Shown: one piece after another, positions 10,579 through 18,744 of the stretch
How the letters are laid out: every line of letters begins with the position of its first letter
How positions within the stretch are numbered: position 1 is the first letter of the stretch
DNA from: VRUE01 sp963780815
GTDB lineage: Bacteria; Actinomycetota; Thermoleophilia; Solirubrobacterales; 70-9
Assembly: GCA_963780815.1 (NCBI GenBank)
Contig: CAWADG010000006.1
Span: forward strand, 186,001-250,000
Length of the DNA stretch: 64,000 bases
Direction of reading: 5' to 3'
The notes under the pieces: model-generated
What the model saw: only the letters and a program-made list of their open reading frames with translations
Told to the model about the DNA's origin: nothing
Databases searched by the model: none
Program-made: the position numbers and the translations under genes

Positions 10579-10640
10579 TGCAACGGCGGTTGCAGAAAAT
10601 CGCAATTTTGGGTTGACAGAACTCCGCGCTGCGGTAAGAC
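10579..10640 (+). promoter_or_regulatory. Palindrome and sigma-70-type promoter upstream of the sigma factor gene
   Basis: A palindrome CTGCAAC-GGCG-GTTGCAG spans 10579-10596. A consensus -35 TTGACA lies at 10613-10618 and a -10 TAAGAC at 10635-10640, with a 16-base spacer. The leader to the start codon at 10755 is about 110 bases and contains AACCTCAGGTT near 10660. The first 13 bases after rlmB (CCTGCAACGGCGG) recur at 62826-62838, downstream of the methyltransferase gene. Confidence 0.65.
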
Positions 10641-10754
10641 TACCGCGCCAATAGGGGTGAACCTCAGGTTGAGTCTGAGATTCTCTCCAGTCAATAGGGG
10701 CGCCTCAGGGGAGGTACCGGCGCCACGTCCCTTCATCTCAAAGGAGAAGGAACT

Positions 10755-11462
10755 GTGGCTCTTTCGTCGCCTACGCAGGAATTGCGGCTCCCCCGCGGGC
10801 GCCTCAACGGCTCCTCGCGGCAGGAAACTAACCCTCAACCTGAGCTTGATGATCACTATCTGGTCGCGCTCGCCAAGGACGGTCGCACCGATGCCTACGA
10901 CGCGATCGTCCGCCGCTACCGCGGCTTCGTCCGGCTCAAGGCCTCGTCCTACTTCCTCCTCGGGGGCGAGAGCGACGACCTGATCCAGGAAGGCCTGCTC
11001 GGCCTCTACAAGGCGATCCGCGACTACCGCTCGGACCGGGAGTCGAGCTTCCGCTCCTTCGCCGAGCTCTGCATCACCCGCCAGATCATCACCGCGGTGA
11101 AGACGGCGACCCGCAACAAGCACACGCCCCTCAACCAGTACGTCTCCTTCAGCCAGACCCCGGCCGCGGCCGGCGACTCCGACACCACCCTCGACGAGAT
11201 CCTGCCGGGCCCCTCGGTGACCGACCCCGTCAACCAGGTGATCGCCTCCGAAGAGCTCGAGAGCCTTGTCTCCTGTCTGTCCGGAACGACCGGCGTCCTC
11301 TCCGACCTCGAGAGCAGCGTCCTCTCGCTCTATCTCGACGGCCACTCCTACGAAGCCACGGCCGAGCGCCTCGAGTGCGACACCAAGACCGTCGACAACG
11401 CGCTGCAGCGGGTCAAGCGCAAGGTCGCGACCCATCTGGAGTCGCGGGAGGTTCAGGCGTAG
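10755..11462 (+). CDS. sigH: SigH-like alternative RNA polymerase sigma factor
   Basis: This 235-residue sigma-70-family factor starts at GTG 10755, with AAGGAGAAGGA upstream. Region 2 is clear (DAIVRRYRGFVRLKASSYF, then 'DDLIQEGLLGLYKAIRDY' and 'SFRSFAELCITRQIITAVK'). Region 4 is near residues 180-228 (LSDLESSVLSLYLDGHSYEA, 'CDTKTVDNALQRVKRK'). It matches the sporulation-type SigH (Spo0H) family better than ECF factors. The cysS-rlmB-sigH order is the order seen in Firmicutes. Its own promoter precedes it. Regulon unknown. Confidence 0.88.
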   Translation: MALSSPTQELRLPRGRLNGSSRQETNPQPELDDHYLVALAKDGRTDAYDAIVRRYRGFVRLKASSYFLLGGESDDLIQEGLLGLYKAIRDYRSDRESSFRSFAELCITRQIITAVKTATRNKHTPLNQYVSFSQTPAAAGDSDTTLDEILPGPSVTDPVNQVIASEELESLVSCLSGTTGVLSDLESSVLSLYLDGHSYEATAERLECDTKTVDNALQRVKRKVATHLESREVQA

Positions 11463-11472
11463 AGTCTCCGGA

Positions 11473-11589
11473 ATGCTGAGGCACGTCGTCATCTGGTCGA
11501 TGGCCGACCCCGCGGGGCAGCGGGGGGAGGCGGCCGTATTCCGCTTCAGGGTCTTGAAGGCAGCACCGAGGCGCAGGGTCAGGCGCTGA
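11473..11589 (+). pseudogene. Possible remnant of a Dabb (stress-responsive A/B barrel) gene
   Basis: A short frame begins MLRHVVIWSMADPAGQR, which resembles the N-terminus of Dabb-domain proteins (M-x-RHVVLW/FK). It degenerates after about 20 residues into Arg-rich sequence and stops after 38 codons. It abuts the truncated thioredoxin-reductase tail on the other strand, so the junction between the conserved sigma-factor block and the island falls here. The match is short and could be chance. Confidence 0.3.
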
Positions 11590-12043
11590 CGCGACCGCTG
11601 CGCGGCTCTGCGATCCGCTCGTGCACGAACCGCACGACCGCAGCGCCCTCGCCGACCGCGGTCGCGCAGCGCTTGATCGATCCGGCGCGGACGTCGCCGG
11701 CGCAGTAGACGCCGGGGGTGCTGGTCTCGAGCAGGCCGTCGGCGCCGGCTTCTGTGCCGGTGAGGACGAACCCCTTCTCGTCGCGGGCGATGCACTCGCC
11801 GAGCCACTCGGTGCAGGGTGCGGCGCCGAGGAAGAGGAAGAGGAAGTTGAGCGTGACCTCGGTGCCGTCGGTGAGGGTGACCCCGTCGAGGTGGCCGTCG
11901 GATCCGTGCAGGACCTCGACTTCGCTGCGGTCGCGGACGGCGACGCCGTAGCGGTCGAGGTCGCGGATCAGGTAGTTCGACATCGCGGGCCGGCGGCGTA
12001 GACGCCGTCCGGCTCCCCGCCCAGGATCAGCAGGTCTCAGCAA
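11579..12043 (-). pseudogene. C-terminal fragment of a thioredoxin-reductase-like flavoprotein
   Basis: From about 11980 down to the stop at 11579 the frame reads as the C-terminal third of an FAD/NAD(P) disulphide reductase (MSNYLIRDLDRYGVAVRDRS, then 'LFLFLGAAPCTEWL', and the FAD-binding motif 'TSTPGVYCAGDVRAGSIKR'). The N-terminal two thirds, with the first Rossmann fold and the CxxC, are missing. Sequence upstream of MSNY is degenerate. The end of this fragment is duplicated in the same orientation at 28639-28794. The fragment is almost certainly non-functional. Confidence 0.8.
11611..11766. repeat. Left copy of a 156-bp direct repeat (trxB-like 3' end) flanking the catabolic island
   Basis: Aligned without gaps against 28639-28794, I count about 14 mismatches in 156 positions (roughly 91% identity). 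Both copies read on the minus strand as the same protein segment (TSTPGVYCAGDVRA ... RFVHERIA). The copies are 17,028 bases apart and enclose the regulator, enzyme and transporter genes. Confidence 0.85.
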
Positions 12044-12072
12044 CCCGCATCACCGCAGCTGTCCTGCTCAGC

Positions 12073-12849
12073 GTGTTATCAGCTCTGACGCGGTCGGGCT
12101 GTATCCTTGAGTGCGATTTGGCTTCCAAGCAGGGAACAGGAGCGGAGCCGGACCTTGCGCTCAGCAAGGCCCCCCGACGCAAGCTCGCCGAGACCGTCGG
12201 GGAGCAGCTTGCCGAAGCGGTGAGGGATCTCCCGCCCGGAACTCGGGTTCCCTCGGAGCGCGAGCTCATGAAGGGCCTCGGTGTCGGGCGCTCGACGGTC
12301 CGTGAGGCGCTGAACGGGCTGGCGCTGCTCGGGCTCGTCGACATCCGCCACGGCCAGGGCGTCTTCGTGGCCGAGCGCCCACCGGAGAAGGAGATCGAGA
12401 TCTCCGAGCTCGACAAGGCGCTGATGAAGGGCGTCACGCACGACTTCATCGAGGCCAGGCTCGTGGTCGAGGTCGAGGTGGCTCGGCTCGCCGCCGAACG
12501 GCGGACCGATGCCGATCTGCAGCAGATCGCCGAGACGATCGAGGCGCTGAAGTCGAAGCACGACGCGCCCACGGACGAGGCGCTCGAGCCGGCCACGCAG
12601 TTCAACCTCGCCGTCGCCGACGCCGCCCACAACGAGGTGCTGGCGGGCGTGATCCGCTCCTTCGTGCAGCTGATGTTCGAGCGGGCCGGGGAGCTGTACG
12701 ACCGCGAGGACTTCCGCAACTGGGACATCGAGGAGCACACCGGGATCTACGAGGCGATCGCCGCCTCGGACACCGACCTGGCCGCGACCCGGATGCGGGA
12801 TCACATCCACGCCGTCGACAAGCACTACCGCGAGGTCGGCGCAGCCTGA
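12073..12849 (+). CDS. GntR-family transcriptional regulator with FCD domain
   Basis: The protein has up to 258 residues. The N-terminal winged helix-turn-helix is clear from about residue 37 (LAETVGEQLAEAVRDL, 'GTRVPSERELMKGLGVGRST', 'VREALNGLALLGLVDIRHGQ'). The C-terminal all-helical FCD ligand domain (residues ~110-250) includes the metal/ligand positions around 'FNLAVADAAHNEVL' and 'EEHTGIYEAIAASD ... HIHAVDKHY'. Start is uncertain: GTG 12073 overlaps an ATCAG motif related to the island operator, and TTG 12118 would also keep the whole HTH. As first gene of the island it probably represses the adjacent operons and responds to a carboxylic or amino-acid ligand. Confidence 0.92.
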   Translation: MLSALTRSGCILECDLASKQGTGAEPDLALSKAPRRKLAETVGEQLAEAVRDLPPGTRVPSERELMKGLGVGRSTVREALNGLALLGLVDIRHGQGVFVAERPPEKEIEISELDKALMKGVTHDFIEARLVVEVEVARLAAERRTDADLQQIAETIEALKSKHDAPTDEALEPATQFNLAVADAAHNEVLAGVIRSFVQLMFERAGELYDREDFRNWDIEEHTGIYEAIAASDTDLAATRMRDHIHAVDKHYREVGAA

Positions 12850-12879
12850 CGCCACCAGCGCGAGGTCGGCGCCGCCTGA
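12830..12879. repeat. Short tandem duplication at the end of the GntR gene
   Basis: About 20 bases (GCGAGGTCGGCGC-GCCTGA) at 12830-12849 are repeated at 12860-12879 with a 30-base period. The first copy encodes the last residues and stop of the regulator. The second copy is just downstream and untranslated, as left by a small slippage duplication. Confidence 0.75.
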
Positions 12880-12919
12880 GCGCCGACTTTGCGCCGAATA
12901 TCCCGCGCAGCGCCCCGCT

Positions 12920-12973
12920 TTGACAACCCCTGAGCAATGATGTTATAAACGGCTTATCAGGTCATCAGTCCAC
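12920..12973 (+). promoter_or_regulatory. Promoter and candidate GntR operator of the RidA operon
   Basis: TTGACA (12920-12925) and TTATAA (12943-12948) are separated by 17 bases, the best promoter in the island. GGTCATCAGTCCAC at 12960-12973 lies at the likely transcription start and matches the GGTGATCAGACCAG motif found before two other units of the island at 11 of 14 positions. Repression by promoter-proximal binding is inferred. Confidence 0.65.
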
Positions 12974-12990
12974 CAGGAGTAGAGAGGGAG

Positions 12991-13386
12991 TTGCCCAGTA
13001 GCGCGGAAATGATCACGCGGTCGGGCGCGGCTTCAGCCGAGCCGCCGCTGATGGCGGAAGCGACCCGCTGGGGCGACCTTCTCTTCCTCTCCGGCCGCGC
13101 CGCGGTCGATCCGGTCAGCTTCCAGCTGCGATCCAACGACTTCGAGGAGCAGGCCGGCATCGTCCTCGACGACGTCGCCGCGGTGCTCGAGGCGGGCGGC
13201 TCGGGCCTCGGGCACGTCCTCAGGGTCGAGTGCTACCTCGCCGACCCTGGCGACTTCGCCGCCTGGAACCGCCTCTTCGCCGAGCGCTTCCCGTCGTCGC
13301 CGCCCGCGAGGACGACACTGGTGACCGGGTTCGCCGTCGAGGGCATGCTCGTCGAGCTGCAGGTCACTGCCGGTGTCCCCTCGTGA
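12991..13386 (+). CDS. RidA/YjgF/Rid family protein
   Basis: This protein of about 131 residues belongs to the Rid family, whose RidA members hydrolyse reactive imines/enamines released by amino-acid oxidases and PLP enzymes. The chain shows the trimeric chorismate-mutase-like pattern ('GDLLFLSGRAAVDP', 'QAGIVLDDVAAVLEAGGSGL', 'VLRVECYLADPGDFAAWNRL', 'PPARTTLVTGF'). The Arg of 'PARTT', which binds the substrate carboxylate in RidA, is kept. The start is taken as TTG 12991, though ATG 13009 is possible. Its stop overlaps the GTG of the flavoprotein gene, consistent with clearing the imine made by that oxidase. Confidence 0.87.
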   Translation: MPSSAEMITRSGAASAEPPLMAEATRWGDLLFLSGRAAVDPVSFQLRSNDFEEQAGIVLDDVAAVLEAGGSGLGHVLRVECYLADPGDFAAWNRLFAERFPSSPPARTTLVTGFAVEGMLVELQVTAGVPS

Positions 13387-14663
13387 GCGAAGGCCGGCGC
13401 ACCATCGTCGTCGGCGGGGGCGTGGCGGGCCTGTGCACCGCCTACTACCTCGCGAAGCGCGGGCGCGAGGTGACTGTGGTCGAGTCGAACCGGGTTGGCA
13501 GCGGCGCCTCCGCGGGTAACGGCGGCTGGCTCTGCCCCGCCCAGGCGGGCCCCCTCCCCGAGCCCGGCCTGACCCCGATGGGGATGCGGGCGCTGCTAAA
13601 CCGCGACTCCGCCCTCTACTTCAAGCCGTCGAAGCTGAGCGAGCTGTCGCCCTGGCTGCTCCGCTTCTGGTCCTACTGCAACCCCCGCGCATACAGCCAC
13701 GGCCTGGAAGCGATCGCCCGCCTCGGCGCGCGGGTCTTCGACCTGGTCGACGCGATGGTCGACGAGGGGATCGAGTTCGAGCTCCATCGCCAGGGGATGG
13801 TGATGGCTGGGCAGGACCCCGACGCCGTGCAGGGCGAGCTGACCAAGCTCCAGCCGATGCGCGAGTTCGGCTACGAGCTGCCCGACGAGATCCTCCTCGA
13901 CGAGGAGCTGCGGGAGGTCGAGCCCTCGCTAGCGCCCGCCGTGCGGGCCGGCTTCGTCGTGCCCCAGCACTGGCACGTGCGTCCGGAGACCTTCAACGAC
14001 GGCGTCGCCGCCGCCGCCCGCGGCCTCGGGGTCGAGATCGTCGAGGGGGCGGAGGTCGTCGACTTCGTCGTCGACGGCTCGCGGGTCGCCGCCCTCCGCA
14101 CCGCCGCCGGCGACCGCGACGCCGACTCGGTGGTCCTCGCGGCCGGCTCCTGGACGCCGCGGCTGGCGGCGCAGCTGGGGGTCAGCGTGCCGATCCAGGC
14201 GGGCAAGGGATACAGCTTCCTCGTCGCCCCGTCGGTGATGCCGCGCCACGCGGTCCTGCTGACCGACGTCCACGTCGGCTGCACGCCCTTCGAGGCGGGG
14301 CTGAGGATCGGCGGGACGATGGAGTTCAGCGGCGTCAACCTGCAGCTCGACCGGCGCCGCATCGATGCGACGATCGCCGGCGCCCGCGAGTCCTTCCACG
14401 AGTGGGCCGAGCCCGGCGTGCGGTCGGAGTGGGCGGGCATGCGGCCGATCGCGCCGGACGGGCTGCCGATCGTCGACAGGGCGGCGCCCTACGCGAACCT
14501 CTACGTCGCGACCGGGTATTCAATGCAGGGTATGACCCTCGGCCCCCCAGCCGGCGAGGCGATGGCGGAGTACGTCGACATCGGCACCCGGCCCGCCGTG
14601 CTCGAGCCCTTCGCCCTCGACCGTTTCCCCCGTCTGCCCCTGCCGAGGAGGAGGTACGCCTGA
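13383..14663 (+). CDS. DadA/ThiO-like FAD-dependent amino-acid oxidoreductase
   Basis: This 426-residue flavoprotein of the DAO family starts at GTG 13383, overlapping RidA by four bases. The FAD-binding Rossmann motif is near the N-terminus (VVGGGVAGLCTAYYLAKRG), followed by 'GSGASAGNGGWLCPAQAG', typical of DadA. The C-terminal FAD-contact 'ATGYSMQGMTLGPPAGEAMA' is present. It should oxidise an amino acid (glycine or a D-amino acid) to an imine, then a keto or glyoxylic acid. Pairing with RidA and a D-threonine-aldolase-like enzyme supports a D-amino-acid or glycine substrate. Precise specificity cannot be read from sequence. Confidence 0.88.
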   Translation: MSEGRRTIVVGGGVAGLCTAYYLAKRGREVTVVESNRVGSGASAGNGGWLCPAQAGPLPEPGLTPMGMRALLNRDSALYFKPSKLSELSPWLLRFWSYCNPRAYSHGLEAIARLGARVFDLVDAMVDEGIEFELHRQGMVMAGQDPDAVQGELTKLQPMREFGYELPDEILLDEELREVEPSLAPAVRAGFVVPQHWHVRPETFNDGVAAAARGLGVEIVEGAEVVDFVVDGSRVAALRTAAGDRDADSVVLAAGSWTPRLAAQLGVSVPIQAGKGYSFLVAPSVMPRHAVLLTDVHVGCTPFEAGLRIGGTMEFSGVNLQLDRRRIDATIAGARESFHEWAEPGVRSEWAGMRPIAPDGLPIVDRAAPYANLYVATGYSMQGMTLGPPAGEAMAEYVDIGTRPAVLEPFALDRFPRLPLPRRRYA

Positions 14664-15544
14664 TGGAGGCTGAGACCGAGCGGCTGCGGGTCGGCATCGT
14701 CGGCTCTGGGAACATCGGCAGCGACCTGATGCTGAAGATCGAGCGCAGCCCGACCCTCGAGCTGGCCGGCTTGGCCGGGATCGACCCGGCATCCGACGGC
14801 CTTGCCCGGGCCGCCGAGCGCGGCCACTGGATGACGGCCGACGGCCTCTCGCGGATGCTGGACGAGGTCGACGACCTCGACCTTGTCTTCGACGCGACCT
14901 CGGCCCGGGCCCACCCCGGGCACGCCGAGATGCTGGCCGAGCGCGGCATTCGCTCCGTCGACCTGACGCCGGCGGCGCTCGGTCCTGCGGTGATCCCCCC
15001 GGTGAACCTGACCGAGCACCTCGACGCCGTCGACATGAACCTCGTCACCTGCGGCGCGCAGGCAACGGTGCCGATCGTCGCCGCGATCTCCGCGGCGGCC
15101 CCGGTCTCCTACGCCGAGATCGTCTCGACGATCTCTTCGCGCTCGGCCGGCCCCGGCACCCGCCAGAACATCGACGAGTTCACCCTCTCCACGGCGCGGA
15201 GCCTGGAGTCGGTCGGCGGCGCCGAGCGCGGCAAGGCGATCATTCTGCTCAACCCCGCCGAGCCGCCGATCGTGATGCGCAACGCGATCTTCACCGACGT
15301 CGGGGACGTCGACCTCGCCACCATCACGGAGGCCGTCGAAGCCACCGTCGAGGACGTGGCCACCTACGTGCCGGGGTACCGCCTCACCGCGAAGCCGCTG
15401 CTCCGCGACGGGGTCGTCACCGTCCTGCTCGAGGTGAGGGGGGCGGGCGACTACCTGCCGGAGTACGCCGGCAACCTCGACATCATGACCTCGGCCGCGG
15501 TACGGGTCGCCGAGCTGCTCGCCCGGGCGGAGGCACCGCGATGA
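14663..15544 (+). CDS. mhpF: Acetaldehyde dehydrogenase (acylating)
   Basis: This 293-residue enzyme converts acetaldehyde, CoA and NAD+ to acetyl-CoA. The N-terminal NAD site 'RVGIVGSGNIGSDLMLKI' and the catalytic Cys in 'NLVTCGAQATVPIVAAIS' are present. Later motifs ('SSRSAGPGTRQNIDEFT', 'GDYLPEYAGNLDIMTSAA') match the MhpF/DmpF family. The ATG at 14663 overlaps the preceding stop. The next gene encodes its usual partner aldolase, with which DmpF forms a channelling complex. No aromatic meta-cleavage genes are nearby, so acetaldehyde probably comes from another source. Confidence 0.93.
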   Translation: MEAETERLRVGIVGSGNIGSDLMLKIERSPTLELAGLAGIDPASDGLARAAERGHWMTADGLSRMLDEVDDLDLVFDATSARAHPGHAEMLAERGIRSVDLTPAALGPAVIPPVNLTEHLDAVDMNLVTCGAQATVPIVAAISAAAPVSYAEIVSTISSRSAGPGTRQNIDEFTLSTARSLESVGGAERGKAIILLNPAEPPIVMRNAIFTDVGDVDLATITEAVEATVEDVATYVPGYRLTAKPLLRDGVVTVLLEVRGAGDYLPEYAGNLDIMTSAAVRVAELLARAEAPR

Positions 15545-16602
15545 GCGCGCTCGGCAAGGTGAAAATCGTCGACACGACGGTCCGCGACGGCTCGCACTCG
15601 GTCGCGCATCAGCTCACCCCCGAGCAGGTGGCGACGGTCGGCGAGGCGCTGGACCGATCGGGCGTCTGGGCGATCGCGGTCGGCCACGGCGACGGCCTCG
15701 GGGCCGCCTCGCGGCAGTACGGATTCCCGGCCCACTCCGACGCGGAACTGATTGGCGCGGTCGCGGCGGTCATCGAGCGGAGCCGGATCGCCACCGCCCT
15801 GCTGCCCGGCATCGGCACGAAGGAGGATCTGCGCGCCGCCAACGACGCCGGCGCCAGTGTAGTCCGGGTGTCCACCGTCTGCACCGAGGCTGACATTGGC
15901 GTCCAGCACATAGGCCTGGCGCGGGACCTCGGCATGAACGCCCACAGCCACCTCAACATGGCCCATATCGCGCCGCCGAAGACGATCGCGATGAACGCCC
16001 GCATCGTCGCCGACGCCGGCGGCGAAGCGGTCTACCTGGTCGACTCGGCCGGCGCGCTGATGCGCGACGACGTCCGGGCCGCCGTCGTCGCCCTGCGCGA
16101 AGAGCTGCCCGACGAGGTCGAGATCGGGATCCACGAGCACAACAACCTCTCGCTCGCGGTCTCCAACAGCGTCGCCGCGGTCGAAGAGGGGGCGACGCTG
16201 ATCGACGTCACCCTGGCCGGCATGGGCGCCGGTGCCGGCAACTGCCAGGCCGAGCCGCTGGTCGCCGTGCTCGACCGGCTCGGCTACGACACAGGTGTCG
16301 ACCTGCTGCCGCTGCAGGACATCGCCGACGGCTACGTGCGGCGCGAGCTGATGCCGGGGTCGATCGTGATCGACCGGCTCACCGGGACGCTCGGCTACGC
16401 CGGCGTTCCCGCCAGCTTCCTCCTGCACGCGATCCGCGCCGGGGAGCGCTTCGGGGTCGACCCGCGCGACATCATCCTCGAGCTGGGGCGCCGCAAGGCG
16501 GTCGTCGGGCAGGAGGACATGATCCTCGACGTCGCCGCCAAGCTAGCCGAGGAGAGCGGCGCCGGCCCGGTCGGAGCCGCGGCCGGGCAGCCCGATGGAT
16601 GA
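15541..16602 (+). CDS. mhpE: 4-hydroxy-2-oxovalerate aldolase
   Basis: This 353-residue HMGL-like TIM-barrel enzyme cleaves 4-hydroxy-2-oxoacids to pyruvate and an aldehyde. The metal/active-site segment 'VDTTVRDGSHSVAHQ' opens the chain. 'NAHSHLNMAHIAPP' and the metal-binding 'GIHEHNNLSLAVSN' follow, and the C-terminal 'GAGAGNCQAEPLVAVL' is diagnostic of DmpG/MhpE. It overlaps the dehydrogenase by four bases, as expected for the channelling pair. The physiological substrate here may be a related hydroxy-oxoacid. Confidence 0.93.
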   Translation: MSALGKVKIVDTTVRDGSHSVAHQLTPEQVATVGEALDRSGVWAIAVGHGDGLGAASRQYGFPAHSDAELIGAVAAVIERSRIATALLPGIGTKEDLRAANDAGASVVRVSTVCTEADIGVQHIGLARDLGMNAHSHLNMAHIAPPKTIAMNARIVADAGGEAVYLVDSAGALMRDDVRAAVVALREELPDEVEIGIHEHNNLSLAVSNSVAAVEEGATLIDVTLAGMGAGAGNCQAEPLVAVLDRLGYDTGVDLLPLQDIADGYVRRELMPGSIVIDRLTGTLGYAGVPASFLLHAIRAGERFGVDPRDIILELGRRKAVVGQEDMILDVAAKLAEESGAGPVGAAAGQPDG

Positions 16603-17908
16603 GGCCGCCCCCCTCATCGTCCTCGACGACGATCCGACCGGGGCCCAGGCCGAGGCCGGCGTATCGGTCGCGCTGGAGTGGGGCGACCGGCTGCTCGGCG
16701 CGGTCGCCGCGGACCGGCCGGCGGCCGTCCACATCCTGACCAACACCCGGGCCCTGACCGCAGCCGCGGCGCACTCGGTGACAAGGGATGCCGCCGCCGC
16801 CGCCGCGCGGGCCTTCCCCGACTCGCGGATCGTCCTTCGCGGCGACAGCACGCTGCGGGCGCACCTGCTCCCCGAGTACCTCGGCCTGACCGAGGCGATC
16901 CACCCCGGCCGGCCGGTGCTGATGCTCGTTCCCGCCCTGCCGGCCGCGGGCAGGGTCACCGAGGGCGGCGTCCAGTACCTGGAGCGCGACGGGGAGCGCG
17001 TTGCGCTCGACCGCACCGAGTACGCGGAGGACCCGGACTTCGCCTACTCGAGCGCGCGCCTGCTCGACTGGGCGGAGGAGAGGTCGGAGGGCTTCTTCCC
17101 GGCCGCCTCGGGCGGTGAGGTGTCGATCACCGAGCTGCGCGAGAGCGGAGGCGCGGCGGTCGCCTCGGCGCTGGCTGCGCTTGCCGGGCGGGGCGGCCCC
17201 GCTGTGCTCGCTGTCGACTCGATCGACGGCGACGATCTGGCGCTCGTCGCCGCGGGCCTGCGCGAGGCCTGGCGGGCCGCGACCGACGTCGTCGTCCGCT
17301 CTGCCCCGGCCTTCGTCGGGGTCCTCTCCGGAGCAACTGCCGACCACTACCAGCCGGTGCCGAGCGCAGAGTCGGCGGTGCTCGTGATCTGCGGCTCTCA
17401 CGTCCCGACCAGCACCCGCCAGCTCGAGCGCCTCGCCCGCCGCCGGCCCGACAGCGTCGTCTGGGTGGCGCCGGAGCGACTGGCCGGCAGCGCAGGCGCC
17501 GCCCAGGCAATCGAGTCCGCCGCCGGCGAGGCGGCCAGCCGGATCGAGAGCGGCGGGCTGGCGGTGGTCGCCACCTCGCGCGAGGTGCTGGAGGACGGCG
17601 ACCGCCTGCGCGCCGGGGCCGCGATCGCCTCCGGCCTGGCGGCGATCCTGGCCCGTCTTCGCGACCGGGTCGACGTGGTCGTCTCCAAGGGCGGCATCAC
17701 ATCGGCGGTGAACGTGCGCGAGGGCCTCGAGAGCGGGCTGGCGGAGGTGGTCGGTCCGCTGCGCGACGGGATCTCGCTGTGGAGCGTCGACACCCCGGAG
17801 CGCGAGGGCCTTCCGTTCGTCGTCTTCCCCGGCAACGTCGGCGGCGACGATGATCTGGCGGACCTCGTCGCGCAGATCGGATCCCCGAGGATGGGAGCCC
17901 CCTCATGA
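16595..17908 (+). CDS. Four-carbon acid sugar kinase family protein (DUF1537)
   Basis: This 437-residue protein opens with the family signature 'IVLDDDPTGAQAEAGVSVAL' and has 'TNTRALTAAAAHSVTRDAA', 'LRGDSTLRAHLLPEY' (the DST-R motif) and 'VVVSKGGITSAVNVREGL' in the nucleotide-binding C-terminal domain (DUF1357_C/NBD). Characterised relatives (OtnK, DtnK) phosphorylate 3-oxo-tetronates or threonate/erythronate with ATP. It overlaps the aldolase before it by eight bases and the class II aldolase after it by four, so a kinase-aldolase sequence on a sugar acid is likely. The substrate is unproven. Confidence 0.87.
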   Translation: MDEAAPLIVLDDDPTGAQAEAGVSVALEWGDRLLGAVAADRPAAVHILTNTRALTAAAAHSVTRDAAAAAARAFPDSRIVLRGDSTLRAHLLPEYLGLTEAIHPGRPVLMLVPALPAAGRVTEGGVQYLERDGERVALDRTEYAEDPDFAYSSARLLDWAEERSEGFFPAASGGEVSITELRESGGAAVASALAALAGRGGPAVLAVDSIDGDDLALVAAGLREAWRAATDVVVRSAPAFVGVLSGATADHYQPVPSAESAVLVICGSHVPTSTRQLERLARRRPDSVVWVAPERLAGSAGAAQAIESAAGEAASRIESGGLAVVATSREVLEDGDRLRAGAAIASGLAAILARLRDRVDVVVSKGGITSAVNVREGLESGLAEVVGPLRDGISLWSVDTPEREGLPFVVFPGNVGGDDDLADLVAQIGSPRMGAPS

Positions 17909-18744
17909 TCGCCCCGTTCTCGCAGGTCCTCGGTGAGCCGGGCTCGGGCGCAGCGGTCGGCGCCTTCACCGCCTACGACCTCGAGACCGCCGCGGGGGTG
18001 CTGGGCGCGGCCGCAGCGCGGGGCCGGCCCGTGATCCTCCTGGTCAGCCGCGCCGCCTTCGCCGGCCCCCGCGGCCCGGCCTTGGTTGCCGCGCTGCGGG
18101 AGGTCGCCGCCGCGGCGACGGTGCCGGTCTGCGTCCAGCTCGACCACGTCGCCGACGCAGCGCTGATCGAGCGGGCCGCCGAGCTGGGCTGCGGGGCGGT
18201 GATGGCGGACGGCGCCGAGCTCGAGTTCGATCGCAACGTCGAGCTGGTGGCCGCCGCTCAGCGGCTGCTCGATGCGAACGGGGCCGAGGTCGAGGGTGAG
18301 CTTGGGCATCTGGCCGGAGGCGAGGACGTCGCCTGGGCCGCCGAGGCCGGCGGCCTAACCGATCCCTCCCAGGTCGAGCGCTTCGTCGAGGAGACGGCGG
18401 TCAGCTGCCTGGCGGTGTCGATCGGCAACGTGCATGGCGCCTATGCGGCGCCGCCCCGGCTCGACTGGGAGTTGCTGGGCCGGATTCGAGGGCTGACCGA
18501 AGTCCACCTTTCGCTCCACGGGGCCTCCGGCCTCTCCGACGAGGCCGTCTCGCGGGCGGTCGAGCTGGGGGTGAGCAAGGTCAACGTCAACCTCGAGCTG
18601 CGCCAGGCCTATATGCACGCCACCGAGCGGGCTCTGGAGCAGGCCCTCGACGGCTACGGCATGCTCTTCCTGCACGACGCCCAGACGGCCGCTGTCGAAG
18701 CGGTCGCGGGCGCCAAAATCGACCTGCTCTCGAGGGGCGCATGA
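17905..18744 (+). CDS. Class II fructose-bisphosphate aldolase family protein
   Basis: This 279-residue zinc-dependent TIM-barrel aldolase is of the FbaA/GatY/KbaY type. It shows 'GAFTAYDLETAAGVLGAAAA', the zinc-ligand His in 'VCVQLDHVADAALI' with the catalytic Asp next to it, 'VAVSIGNVHGAY' (second His) and 'HLSLHGASGLSDEAV' (third His). 'GVSKVNVNLELRQAYM' completes the phosphate site. It is expected to cleave a phosphorylated ketose or sugar acid made by the adjacent DUF1537 kinase, giving a triose phosphate or phosphoglycolate-like product. Confidence 0.87.
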   Translation: MIAPFSQVLGEPGSGAAVGAFTAYDLETAAGVLGAAAARGRPVILLVSRAAFAGPRGPALVAALREVAAAATVPVCVQLDHVADAALIERAAELGCGAVMADGAELEFDRNVELVAAAQRLLDANGAEVEGELGHLAGGEDVAWAAEAGGLTDPSQVERFVEETAVSCLAVSIGNVHGAYAAPPRLDWELLGRIRGLTEVHLSLHGASGLSDEAVSRAVELGVSKVNVNLELRQAYMHATERALEQALDGYGMLFLHDAQTAAVEAVAGAKIDLLSRGA

